Origin: Chitinophagales bacterium | GTDB taxonomy: Bacteria > Bacteroidota > Bacteroidia > Chitinophagales > UBA2359 | DNA: 8,389 nt | Assembly: GCA_020629335.1 (NCBI GenBank) | Contig: JAHDDN010000232.1 | Span: forward strand, 1 to 8,389 | Direction: 5' to 3' | Shown: piece by piece, positions 1 through 5,789 of the stretch | Position numbering within the stretch: the first letter of the stretch is position 1 | Layout of the letters: the number at the start of each line of letters is the position of its first letter | Program-made: the position numbers and the translations under genes | The notes under the pieces: model-generated | Databases searched by the model: none | The model's input: the letters and a program-made list of their open reading frames with translations, nothing else | What the model was told of the DNA's origin: nothing

Positions 1-226
1 CAACATCATTCACAGTACAAGCATGAAAACAATCCTTTCTTGTTTTCTCAATCACAAACACAAAGAAATTTCCATGAATTTCTCGATACACCTTCTCATA
101 ATCCGTCAATCGCTCTGTGAAACTCTTCATCACAGAGGCTGGCCAAGGAATGACCATTTTATTATTCTTTCCGTGTCCTTGTTTAGGAGTGCCAATATTT
201 CTGTTTCTTTTGGTTGGGTCAAACAT
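1..226 (-). CDS. Partial CDS (N-terminal 75 residues), unrecognised protein
   Basis: A reading frame opens on the minus strand with ATG at 226-224 and stays open for 75 codons until it leaves the window, so the C-terminal part is missing. It begins MFDPTKRNRNIGTPKQGHGK and continues with a soluble, charged stretch containing MVIPWPASVMKSFTERL, then DYEKVYREIHGNFFVFVIEK. The composition is protein-like, with mixed charge, well-spaced aromatics and no low complexity. The opposite-strand frame over the same bases reads as a Cys/His/Leu-rich shadow. There is no signal peptide or membrane segment in the visible part. I do not recognise the family, and there is no basis for a function. The leader (227-262) is A/T-rich and lacks a Shine-Dalgarno sequence. 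Upstream at 270-278 is a near-match to the Bacteroidota -7 element (TA, three bases, TTTG on the minus strand, one base too long). Confidence 0.6.
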   Translation of the reverse strand, partial: MFDPTKRNRNIGTPKQGHGKNNKMVIPWPASVMKSFTERLTDYEKVYREIHGNFFVFVIEKTRKDCFHACTVNDV

Positions 227-295
227 GATGGTTGGGTTTTATTAAATAAAAAGCTTAATTAGATAGATTCAAAATATAGTAATATTCAACGAATA

Positions 296-327
296 CGGTA
301 GAGACGCATTGCAATGCGTCTCTACCG
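296..327. repeat. Perfect 32-bp REP-like palindrome beside the transposase gene
   Basis: The two 16-bp halves (296-311 and 312-327) are exact reverse complements. The core is GTAGAGACGCATTG followed directly by its complement, so GTAG stands at the base of the palindrome on both strands. It begins 9 bp beyond the transposase stop codon. GTAG-type tetranucleotides at the foot of a hairpin are the known signature of REP elements processed by REP-associated transposases. The same GTAGAGACGCATTGC string recurs at 946-960 and 1295-1309 on the other side of the transposase. The palindrome could also act as a bidirectional hairpin terminator, but it lacks a clear T-run. Confidence 0.8.
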
Positions 328-336
328 ATTTAGGGT

Positions 337-861
337 CTACTTATAGTATTTGTCATCATTCCAATTTAGCGGGTTATTAATAATATAATCAGATATTCTA
401 TCAAATGAATCCGTATTACGAATAATATGATCATGAAATTTCGCCTGCCATTTAAATGATGGATTAAATTTTCGTGCCTGCTTCGTAACAGTTCCTTTAT
501 ATCCACGAATAATTGATGATAAATTTTTCTTTTGAGGTCTAAATCTATTTTCAGAAGGTAAAATCTTCTTATTATATCTATTCTTACCAATAATGATAAT
601 TCCATGAATGTGATTAGGCATAACAACAAATTCTCCTATTTTCAAATTCATATCAGGACGTAATTCGATAGTACGCAAGTATTCATGATAGGCCAATGTT
701 CCGATTTCACTTAGACACATCATACCATTTTTTATTTCTCCAAAAAAGCACTCATGATTATAAGCACAAATAGTTATGAAATAAGCTGCTGCATTTCCAT
801 AATCCCACCAAGAAGCTCGAGCAGATTTAATACGATATTTATTGTTGTATAAATCATCCAT
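337..861 (-). CDS. REP-associated tyrosine transposase (RAYT, Y1/IS200-like HUH family)
   Basis: This is predicted to be a single-strand DNA endonuclease/transposase that nicks at REP-type hairpins and forms a 5'-phosphotyrosine link. With the start chosen here the protein has 174 residues, normal for the family. The HUH metal-binding motif is VVMPNHIHGIIII (HIH at residues 84-86). The C-terminal signature WQAKFHDHIIRN (138-149) is followed by DYIINNPLNW. The Tyr of YIxxNP (residue 159) matches the position of the nucleophile reported for E. coli TnpA-REP. The N-terminal RIKSARASWWDYGNAAAYFITIC is the usual opening strand. An in-frame ATG at 891 would add 10 residues, MLYLISYFNI. I reject it because an exact TATATTTG promoter element (880-887) lies between the two ATGs, and family members normally start close to the YR(I/K)xSAR motif. 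The gene appears intact and stands alone, without the accessory TnpB seen in IS605 elements. It is flanked by GTAG-bounded palindromes that are probably its substrates. Confidence 0.9.
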   Translation of the reverse strand: MDDLYNNKYRIKSARASWWDYGNAAAYFITICAYNHECFFGEIKNGMMCLSEIGTLAYHEYLRTIELRPDMNLKIGEFVVMPNHIHGIIIIGKNRYNKKILPSENRFRPQKKNLSSIIRGYKGTVTKQARKFNPSFKWQAKFHDHIIRNTDSFDRISDYIINNPLNWNDDKYYK

Positions 862-879
862 AATATTAAAATAGCTTAT

Positions 880-887
880 CAAATATA
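880..887 (-). promoter_or_regulatory. Bacteroidota -7 promoter element for the transposase
   Basis: On the minus strand this reads TATATTTG, an exact match to the Bacteroidota sigma-ABfr -7 consensus TAnnTTTG. It is centred about 22 bp upstream of the ATG at 861, so the expected leader is roughly 15 nt. No convincing TTG is present at the -33 position. The element decides against the earlier ATG at 891, which would lie upstream of transcription. Confidence 0.5.
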
Positions 888-945
888 GCAATATTCAGTC
901 GATTTTTTAAAATACATTACAAATAATAGTATTCCATTCAGTTAT

Positions 946-1018
946 GTAGAGACGCATTGCTATGCGGCTCATGCGATACAATTCATTGCAATACAGCCGC
1001 ATTGCAAGACGAATCTAC
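946..1018. repeat. 73-bp imperfect palindrome bounded by GTAG and CTAC, copy 1
   Basis: The element opens with GTAG (946-949) and closes with CTAC (1015-1018). The outer 24 bases of each side pair in register without a gap, with 19 matches. The longest uninterrupted block is ATGCGGCT (962-969) against AGCCGCAT (995-1002). A second, local hairpin is nested in the left arm: GAGACGCAT (949-957) against ATGCGGCTC (962-970), one mismatch, loop TGCT. The single strand could therefore fold either as one long hairpin or as a short REP hairpin with a GTAG foot. Confidence 0.7.
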
Positions 1019-1097
1019 AGATTTAGATGCTAATTTAAAACATAGAATCGTCAATGTCGCTCTTATCAAAATAATAATATTAAAACAGATTCCGAAC

Positions 1098-1121
1098 AGC
1101 CGCATAGCAATGCGGCTCTAC
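1098..1121 (-). repeat. Inverted REP-like hairpin in array unit 2
   Basis: AGCCGCAT (1098-1105) pairs with ATGCGGCT (1110-1117) around the loop AGCA. On the minus strand the hairpin is preceded by GTAG (complement of 1118-1121). It is the same hairpin type as at 946-970 but in opposite orientation, so the two GTAG feet lie on opposite strands, the arrangement of paired REPs in a BIME. Confidence 0.65.
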
Positions 1122-1294
1122 CAACAATTTTGGGTTTAAACGATATACGGATCATTGCAATACAAGCGCATTGCAAGACGGATCTGCAGATTTAGATGCT
1201 AATTTGAAAACATAGAATCATCAATATTCCCCTTATCGAAATAATAATTCTTTCCTTAAAATACATGGTAAACAAGAATATTCCATTCAGTTAT

Positions 1295-1367
1295 GTAGAG
1301 ACGCATTGCTATGCGGCTCATGCGATACAATTCATTGCAATACAGCCGCATTGCAAGACGAATCTAC
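1295..1367. repeat. 73-bp imperfect palindrome bounded by GTAG and CTAC, copy 2
   Basis: This is identical base for base to the element at 946-1018 and lies within the 101-bp exact duplication (1280-1380). It has the same nested local hairpin (1298-1319) and the same GTAG/CTAC boundaries. Confidence 0.7.
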
Positions 1368-1394
1368 AGATTTAGATGCTGGTTTGAAAGTATT

Positions 1395-1558
1395 ATATAG
1401 TCCTCCACATCGAAATTTGTGAATTTTGATGAGCTATTTTCTCGCCTCGCTGCGTTAAAAAGCCTCACCAACGCGATGCGTTGCCTTCGTTTTTCGCCTT
1501 GCGAGTCAAAAAAATAGCTTCGTCAACTTTTCACAAATCCTGACGTGGAGGACTATAT
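1395..1558. repeat. 164-bp long imperfect palindrome, family member E1
   Basis: The outer arms are exact for 14 bp: ATATAGTCCTCCAC (1395-1408) against GTGGAGGACTATAT (1545-1558). Inside, ATTTGTGAA and GCTATTTT on the left pair with TTCACAAAT and AAAATAGC on the right. The centre is the hairpin CAACGC-GAT-GCGTTG (1469-1483). Internal landmarks are CTGCGTT (1450-1456) and GCCTTG (1496-1501), separated by 39 bp. The same landmarks with the same 12+15+12 spacing occur in the palindrome at 5465-5630. It has no coding potential. It abuts unit 3 of the upstream array, whose sequence stops at this boundary, as if the element had inserted there. Confidence 0.75.
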
Positions 1559-1578
1559 CTACAATTTAACAAACCTAT

Positions 1579-1813
1579 CTGCGTGAGGGATGGAAGCGGT
1601 ATGTGGCGGCCATGGACTGACTTACGGAACTTAGTGATGTGATGGCTGGCCCGAAGGGCAGACAAGCAGCACTTAGTGAAGTAGGAAGGACATAGCCACA
1701 TAAGAGCGGACAGCCCGACCTTGCGCCTTCGGCGAATGCATAATGCGTAATGATGAATGATGAATTGGCTCGTGCTGTGTACTTCGCTTGCAAGAGCGCA
1801 AGGGCACGCCCAA
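1579..1813. other. GC-rich, stem-rich non-coding block of unknown function
   Basis: The stretch is visibly richer in G and C than its AT-rich surroundings and has sharp edges. It opens with CTGCGTGAGGGATGG and ends near GGGCACGCCC. Possible stems are TATGTGGC (1600-1607) with GCCACATA (1695-1702), enclosing GCCC-GAA-GGGC (1649-1659); then CGCC-TTC-GGCG (1724-1734); and CTTGC/GCAAG (1787-1791 with 1798-1802). ACTTAGTGA occurs twice (about 1629-1637 and 1671-1679), and ATGATGA is repeated in tandem at 1750-1763. The overlapping minus-strand frames are Arg/Cys/Ser-rich with no family resemblance, so I do not call a gene. From memory, blocks opening this way recur between genes in some Saprospiria genomes, but I cannot confirm that here. 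It may be a structured RNA or a dispersed non-autonomous repeat. No promoter is evident. Confidence 0.45.
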
Positions 1814-1883
1814 CAAATAGTCAAATAATTCATGCGTAAGTCGGAACAATTTTATCTTATTTAAAATTTTCCATTTAACAAAG

Positions 1884-1902
1884 TTAGACTAATTGAGTCT
1901 AA
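1884..1902 (-). terminator. Weak hairpin downstream of the secreted-protein gene
   Basis: TTAGACT (1884-1890) pairs with AGTCTAA (1896-1902) around a 5-nt loop, 70 bp beyond the stop codon of the minus-strand gene at 1972. The stem is A/T-rich and is followed on the minus strand by only three T's (CTTTG), so this is at best a weak terminator. The rest of 1814-1971 is AT-rich with no other signal that I can see. Confidence 0.25.
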
Positions 1903-1971
1903 AAGTTTAATTAATTATTAGTCTATTATATACTACATTCCAAATTAACTAATACACCACTATACGAATTC

Positions 1972-4900
1972 CTAATTCACAATCAACTTCCCTTTAGTAA
2001 TTTTATTTTTAGAACGCATCACCAACATATAAATACCATCGCTTAAATCACCCAAATTGATATTTTCTCTGCCTGTGAATTGTCCTCTATATACAGACTT
2101 TCCTTTGGCATTGAAAAGTTCAACTTCTACCCTATCATTAGAATTACTGTAGCAATAAACGCTTTGGCCTTTAGAGATCAGATTTGGATAAAATTGTAGA
2201 ATTGCTTCTTCTTCCTCCTCAATTGAGATAGGTGGTTCCACTATTTCTTCGCTGGATAGATTGATGTTGTCTAAATAGATGTGCTGTCCCCAACCGCTGT
2301 GAAAACGGAAAGCTATAGACACATCTTCATGGCCTAAATAATCCGTTAAATCAATGACTTCATTTCGCCATTGTTCGGCAGTTGGAGTAAAAGGCGCATC
2401 AGTGAAGTCTGGCCCAGTTGCTAAATCATCTCCTCCTTTGAAGAAAACGCTTTCGTAGGTGCCTTCACAAGACGTACGGACTAACACCTCTAAAGAATCA
2501 GAATAATTAGGTGCATACTTAACATATGAGACATCAAAAGAGATGCTTGCTTCGGCTAAATTTTCGGTATCTATACTGACGATCAAATCATCTTCTGCTC
2601 CACCTGGCCAGTAATCAAAACCAGCCACTTGTATGCACTGATCACTTTCTCCATAAGCACCAAAGGAGGTGTTCAATTCCCAAGTTAAATCATTATCCTC
2701 ATTGATTAATTCAAAACCTGCTGGTAAAAAGCCTTCTTCAAAACCTTCTTCGACTATACTTAAAGGTTCAAAAGCTTTTACATTGATCATTTGTGTATCG
2801 GTGTCTTGTTGACCATTCCTATCTGTTACGATTAGTGTTACTAAGTGATCTCCTGCGGAATCAAAAGTTACTTCTGCTTCCCAAGTATCTGCGGTACTTG
2901 GTGTTCCTCCTTCAAAGGTCCATTCCCAAGTCGCATCTTCATGTGCCAACATGGAGTGATCTACAAAATGAAAGACATCTTGCTCACAGTGGGTTGTTAC
3001 TTCCAATTGATCCACCATAATTTGAGCGATTGGCTTCGCTTGACTATTGATTAAGGGAGTTTCCCATATACCGCTTCCATAGGTCGCTAAACGCAATTTT
3101 TCGTCTCTATAAAATGGACGCATAATATTGGACTTTGCAACAATTGGTAATCCATTAGCGATTTCTTCCCAATCGTCCATCGTATTATTACGATAAAAAA
3201 CGCTTTCGTATGTAGCCAAATAAATATCACCATCTGTCTGTCCTATGTGTACGATGGAGCGTATATTATGACCGTCTAAGGTGACAGTACTTAAATTTTC
3301 CCAATCATCTCCTCCATTATCGCTATAGTATATTTTTTGATCATTCCCTCCATTTGTAAAAGCAAGCCAAAGCTTATCTTCGTTGAGTGGATCTACTTGT
3401 ATTAACATTCTTCGAGTATTCCCTACTGAAGGAAGATCAATTTCTTCCCAGTTTTCACCGCTATCATCCGTTCGCCATAGTTTGCCTTGATTAGGCGGCA
3501 ATTGCTGGCATACATAAATGACCTCTGAATTAGACCAAGATGGCTCTATATAAGTGATATTATCATTTTCTCCACCAGCGAAAGTATGAATTGGATAAAA
3601 ACTGCTTCCTTTATCGGTCGTTTTCCAGAGTTGATTATTTAGTCCTGTATAGGCAATAGAATAACAATTAGGGGCAAACTCTAATTCTGTAGACTCCACT
3701 TCCCAATAACTTTCATTGGGATCAATTCCGAAGCCGACAGACTCTACTGGATCGCCTATTGCCATTGGCATGATTCTACCATTAATATCAGAAGAATAGA
3801 CTCTTCTATTTTCTCCCTGATTGACATAACCGCTGGCTGGCTCTCCTCCACCTAATTGTAAATAGTTACCATAACCATAAGGCTCATAAAAAGAGATATT
3901 CCCATTATGATAGCAACCTCCAATCAATACATCTTCATTCCATCCACTACCAAATCCCCAATAATCGGATGCATGTATACCGCTCATTTTAGTGGCGAAG
4001 GCATCACTTTGGAAAAAATCTTCTGAGCGATAAATGCCTCCATCGGTCGTAATCCAAGCAACGCCATCAAAAGCTCTGAAATCTTGCATATCGACATGCA
4101 TATTATAAATGCCTCCATTATAGCCGACTATGGGTGTAAAGGTTTCGCCACCATCATCTGATTGGTATAGATTTAGTCCACCTAATAGTAATTGATCTGC
4201 ATTTTCAGGATTGGCCATTAAGGCACAATTATAATAACCTTGGTGATATTGCCAATCTGGATTTCCTATTGCTAAGTTTTGGTGGGTTTCATCATAAGGG
4301 CCACCAGCTGGACCATTGGGCAAGGTCCATGAGACTCCTCCATCATCAGAGCGATAAACACCTATGAAACCTGTATCCCCCGCTTTCGCTTCTCCGATCA
4401 AATAGGCATAGACTCGGTCAGGATTATCAGCGCTCACTGCTAATCTCGCACCGCCATCTTGTCGATCTGGATCATCTGATTCGTACCAACCTTCTGTCTG
4501 TATTTCAAAAGTTTCTCCACCATCTGTAGACATCCAAAATTCACACATTTTCTCGGCTGGATTATTTTTGAGAAGATAAATGATGTTATTATCACCAGCA
4601 TTTAGTTTAATGTCATGGCATCGTTGTGGGAAGAGTTCGTCCCAAGTATCACCTCCGTCTGTGGAGCGGAAAAAGCCTCTATCTGTGGCCGCCATGATAC
4701 TTTCATTATCAGGGTGTGCTAATATTTCTACTGCTGCCAAACCCGCTTCATACAAAACGGATTCCCATGTAATGCCTCCATCTATCGTTCTAAAGATATG
4801 CGAGCCTGAACCTATGAAAACAACATCAGGATCATTGGGGTGAATTTCTGTGCTTAGGACTCCCCCATCTAAGGGATCATTTAAGCTCATATTTATCCAT

Positions 4901-5433
4901 GATTCGCCCTCATCATTTGAGCGAAAAACGAGTCCTGTCTCTGTTCCACAAAAGAGCACATTATTATCAGAGGCGGATTGATCAAAGGAATACACATTAG
5001 ATTGCACTGCTGTGGGTACTCCTTCCGTATCAAATACGGTTATCGGCCCTAATAATGACCAATCGCCTCCATCTCTAAAAGAATCTGGTCGGTTGGCTTC
5101 AAAAGATTTTCGTTGAGCAAGCTCGTTCTTATTATTTGGGTAAGCTATGCGACCATCTGTCTGAATGTATCTTTCAGCCCCTCTTCTCCAGCGCTTATAA
5201 TACTGTGTATGATAAGTCTTCACGAATGCCTGTTCTTGAAAATAGGCTCTATAAGCCGCTTCGACTTCAAATACGTTTGGGTCTTCTTGATACATCAATT
5301 GGGCCCAATGAGGAGCCTTACTGATCTCATAGTCAGTAGGTTTTAGCATTTTGTACTGAGCCGAAACACTAGTAGTTAATAAACATGAAATGGTGAATAA
5401 CAATAAAGTCGGTAATAATGATGCGAATTTCAT
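1972..5433 (-). CDS. Secreted Asp-box beta-propeller/PKD protein with T9SS sorting domain
   Basis: The 1153-aa product is predicted to be exported and then secreted or surface-anchored through the type IX system. In order it shows: a signal peptide (residues 1-25, hydrophobic core LLPTLLLFTISCLL, cleavage after VSA); a short conserved-looking segment (about 35-95) with PHWAQLMYQEDPNVFEVEAA; and about ten Asp-box motifs of type S/T-x-D-x-G-x-T-W, for example RSNDEGESW (171), RTIDGGITW (215), RSTDGGDTW (256), RSDDGGVSW (361), RTDDSGENW (654) and YSDNGGDDW (703). These indicate sortilin/VPS10-like or BNR propeller blades over about 120-795. Then come a PKD-like domain (about 815-885, WEWTFEGGTPSTADTWE), a choice-of-anchor-J/MAM-like jelly roll (about 896-1060, ending HIYLDNINLS) and an acidic linker IEEEEE. 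The C-terminus is a type A sorting domain (about 1078-1153: FYPNLISKG, VEVELFNAKGK, LSDGIYMLVM, KLIVN). No catalytic residues of a known glycosidase or peptidase are apparent, so the ligand is unknown. The ATG at 5433 is chosen because it gives the signal peptide. Confidence 0.9.
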   Translation of the reverse strand: MKFASLLPTLLLFTISCLLTTSVSAQYKMLKPTDYEISKAPHWAQLMYQEDPNVFEVEAAYRAYFQEQAFVKTYHTQYYKRWRRGAERYIQTDGRIAYPNNKNELAQRKSFEANRPDSFRDGGDWSLLGPITVFDTEGVPTAVQSNVYSFDQSASDNNVLFCGTETGLVFRSNDEGESWINMSLNDPLDGGVLSTEIHPNDPDVVFIGSGSHIFRTIDGGITWESVLYEAGLAAVEILAHPDNESIMAATDRGFFRSTDGGDTWDELFPQRCHDIKLNAGDNNIIYLLKNNPAEKMCEFWMSTDGGETFEIQTEGWYESDDPDRQDGGARLAVSADNPDRVYAYLIGEAKAGDTGFIGVYRSDDGGVSWTLPNGPAGGPYDETHQNLAIGNPDWQYHQGYYNCALMANPENADQLLLGGLNLYQSDDGGETFTPIVGYNGGIYNMHVDMQDFRAFDGVAWITTDGGIYRSEDFFQSDAFATKMSGIHASDYWGFGSGWNEDVLIGGCYHNGNISFYEPYGYGNYLQLGGGEPASGYVNQGENRRVYSSDINGRIMPMAIGDPVESVGFGIDPNESYWEVESTELEFAPNCYSIAYTGLNNQLWKTTDKGSSFYPIHTFAGGENDNITYIEPSWSNSEVIYVCQQLPPNQGKLWRTDDSGENWEEIDLPSVGNTRRMLIQVDPLNEDKLWLAFTNGGNDQKIYYSDNGGDDWENLSTVTLDGHNIRSIVHIGQTDGDIYLATYESVFYRNNTMDDWEEIANGLPIVAKSNIMRPFYRDEKLRLATYGSGIWETPLINSQAKPIAQIMVDQLEVTTHCEQDVFHFVDHSMLAHEDATWEWTFEGGTPSTADTWEAEVTFDSAGDHLVTLIVTDRNGQQDTDTQMINVKAFEPLSIVEEGFEEGFLPAGFELINEDNDLTWELNTSFGAYGESDQCIQVAGFDYWPGGAEDDLIVSIDTENLAEASISFDVSYVKYAPNYSDSLEVLVRTSCEGTYESVFFKGGDDLATGPDFTDAPFTPTAEQWRNEVIDLTDYLGHEDVSIAFRFHSGWGQHIYLDNINLSSEEIVEPPISIEEEEEAILQFYPNLISKGQSVYCYSNSNDRVEVELFNAKGKSVYRGQFTGRENINLGDLSDGIYMLVMRSKNKITKGKLIVN

Positions 5434-5464
5434 ATTAAGCGATTTGTTTGAACACTCAATATAC

Positions 5465-5630
5465 TAAGAACTCGTTTAAAGTTTTTCTGCTGGCTTGGAA
5501 AATAGCTAATTTTACGTATTTCTGCGTTATTTTATCGGTACGTAGCGCTGCTATGCACCTCAAAAATGCCTTGAACTACGAAAAATTAGCGGATTTTCAG
5601 CTTCACCATAAAACTTTAAATGAGTTCTAA
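5465..5630. repeat. 166-bp long imperfect palindrome, family member E2
   Basis: The outer arms AGAACTCGTTTAAAGTTTT (5467-5485) and AAAACTTTAAATGAGTTCT (5610-5628) match at 18 of 19 positions. Further in, GCTAATTTTACGTA on the left pairs imperfectly with TACGAAAAATTAGC on the right. The 15-bp centre is 5541-5555, which includes TAGC-GCT-GCTA. Landmarks CTGCGTT (5522-5528) and GCCTTG (5568-5573) have the same 39-bp gap as in the element at 1395-1558. It ends 31 bp upstream of the secreted-protein ATG, so it either forms part of that gene's leader or sets the upstream limit of its promoter. A 60-codon plus-strand frame across it is an artefact of the repeat. Confidence 0.75.
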
Positions 5631-5697
5631 ATGTCCCTGAAAGGCTTAAATATAAATCGGATAATTGAATGGGTTTGTCATACTACTTATAAATGCA

Positions 5698-5711
5698 ATG
5701 ATAAAGATCAT
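5698..5711 (+). promoter_or_regulatory. FNR-like dyad, upstream site
   Basis: ATGATAAAGATCAT is a perfect inverted repeat of 5-bp arms around AAAG. It agrees with the FNR-type consensus TTGATnnnnATCAA except at the outermost pair. Its centre lies 22 bp, about two helical turns, upstream of the centre of the second dyad at 5719-5734, and about 62 bp upstream of the start point inferred from the -7 element. Binding is inferred from the pattern only. Confidence 0.4.
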
Positions 5712-5718
5712 TTTTTAA

Positions 5719-5734
5719 GGTGATTTATGTCACC
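5719..5734 (+). promoter_or_regulatory. CRP/FNR-family-like dyad, promoter-proximal site
   Basis: GGTGATTTATGTCACC has perfect 5-bp arms around a 6-bp spacer and matches the core GTGA-N6-TCAC of the CRP superfamily. The centre (5726.5) is about 40 bp upstream of the start point expected from the TATCTTTG element, which is the class II activator position. No TTG is found at -33, consistent with a promoter that depends on an activator. Confidence 0.45.
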
Positions 5735-5755
5735 AAAAGTTGAATAAAGCTGGTT

Positions 5756-5763
5756 TATCTTTG
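5756..5763 (+). promoter_or_regulatory. Bacteroidota -7 promoter element for the membrane protein gene
   Basis: TATCTTTG is an exact match to TAnnTTTG. It predicts transcription from about 5767 and a leader of about 23 nt before the ATG at 5790. The leader is A-rich and has no Shine-Dalgarno sequence, as is usual in this phylum. Confidence 0.55.
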
Positions 5764-5789
5764 TATCGAACCAATAAAAAATTACAATT

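Larger units (their letters stand above)
907..1394. repeat. Degenerate tandem array of three ~140-177-bp units with internal palindromes
   Basis: Unit 1 covers about 907-1078, unit 2 about 1079-1255, and unit 3 about 1256-1394, where the next palindrome begins. Each unit starts near TTAAAA(T/C)A, carries a GTAG/CTAC palindrome and then GATTTAGATGCT. Units 1 and 2 continue into AATTT(G)AAAACATAGAATC and CTTATC(A/G)AAATAATAAT. Positions 931-1031 of unit 1 and 1280-1380 of unit 3 are identical over 101 bp (offset 349). Unit 2 aligns at offset 169-170 with scattered substitutions. Reading frames across this stretch consist entirely of repeat sequence and are not credible genes. The array lies upstream of the transposase and resembles a BIME-like cluster of REP elements. 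Confidence 0.75.

Noticed and set aside
23..262. Plus-strand 79-codon reading frame
   Set aside because: It is antisense to the partial minus-strand gene at 1-226, which has the more protein-like composition.
862..891. Upstream ATG giving a 184-aa transposase
   Set aside because: The extra MLYLISYFNI is not family-like and lies upstream of or across the exact TATATTTG promoter element.
957..1139. Plus-strand 60-codon frame across the repeat array
   Set aside because: It consists wholly of repeat and palindrome sequence; the frame is not maintained between array units.
907..1394. CRISPR array
   Set aside because: Units are about 140-177 bp, repeats exceed 100 bp, and there are no short regular repeats with unique spacers or cas genes.
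1531..1833. Minus-strand frames of 100 and 72 codons
   Set aside because: They overlap each other in different frames, run through the E1 arm and the GC-rich stem-rich block, and have Cys/Arg/Ser-rich compositions without any domain.
1972..5433. Sialidase annotation based on Asp boxes
   Set aside because: Asp boxes are structural and occur in many propellers; the sialidase catalytic residues cannot be identified.
5448..5630. Plus-strand 60-codon frame
   Set aside because: It coincides with the E2 palindrome and has no promoter or family resemblance.
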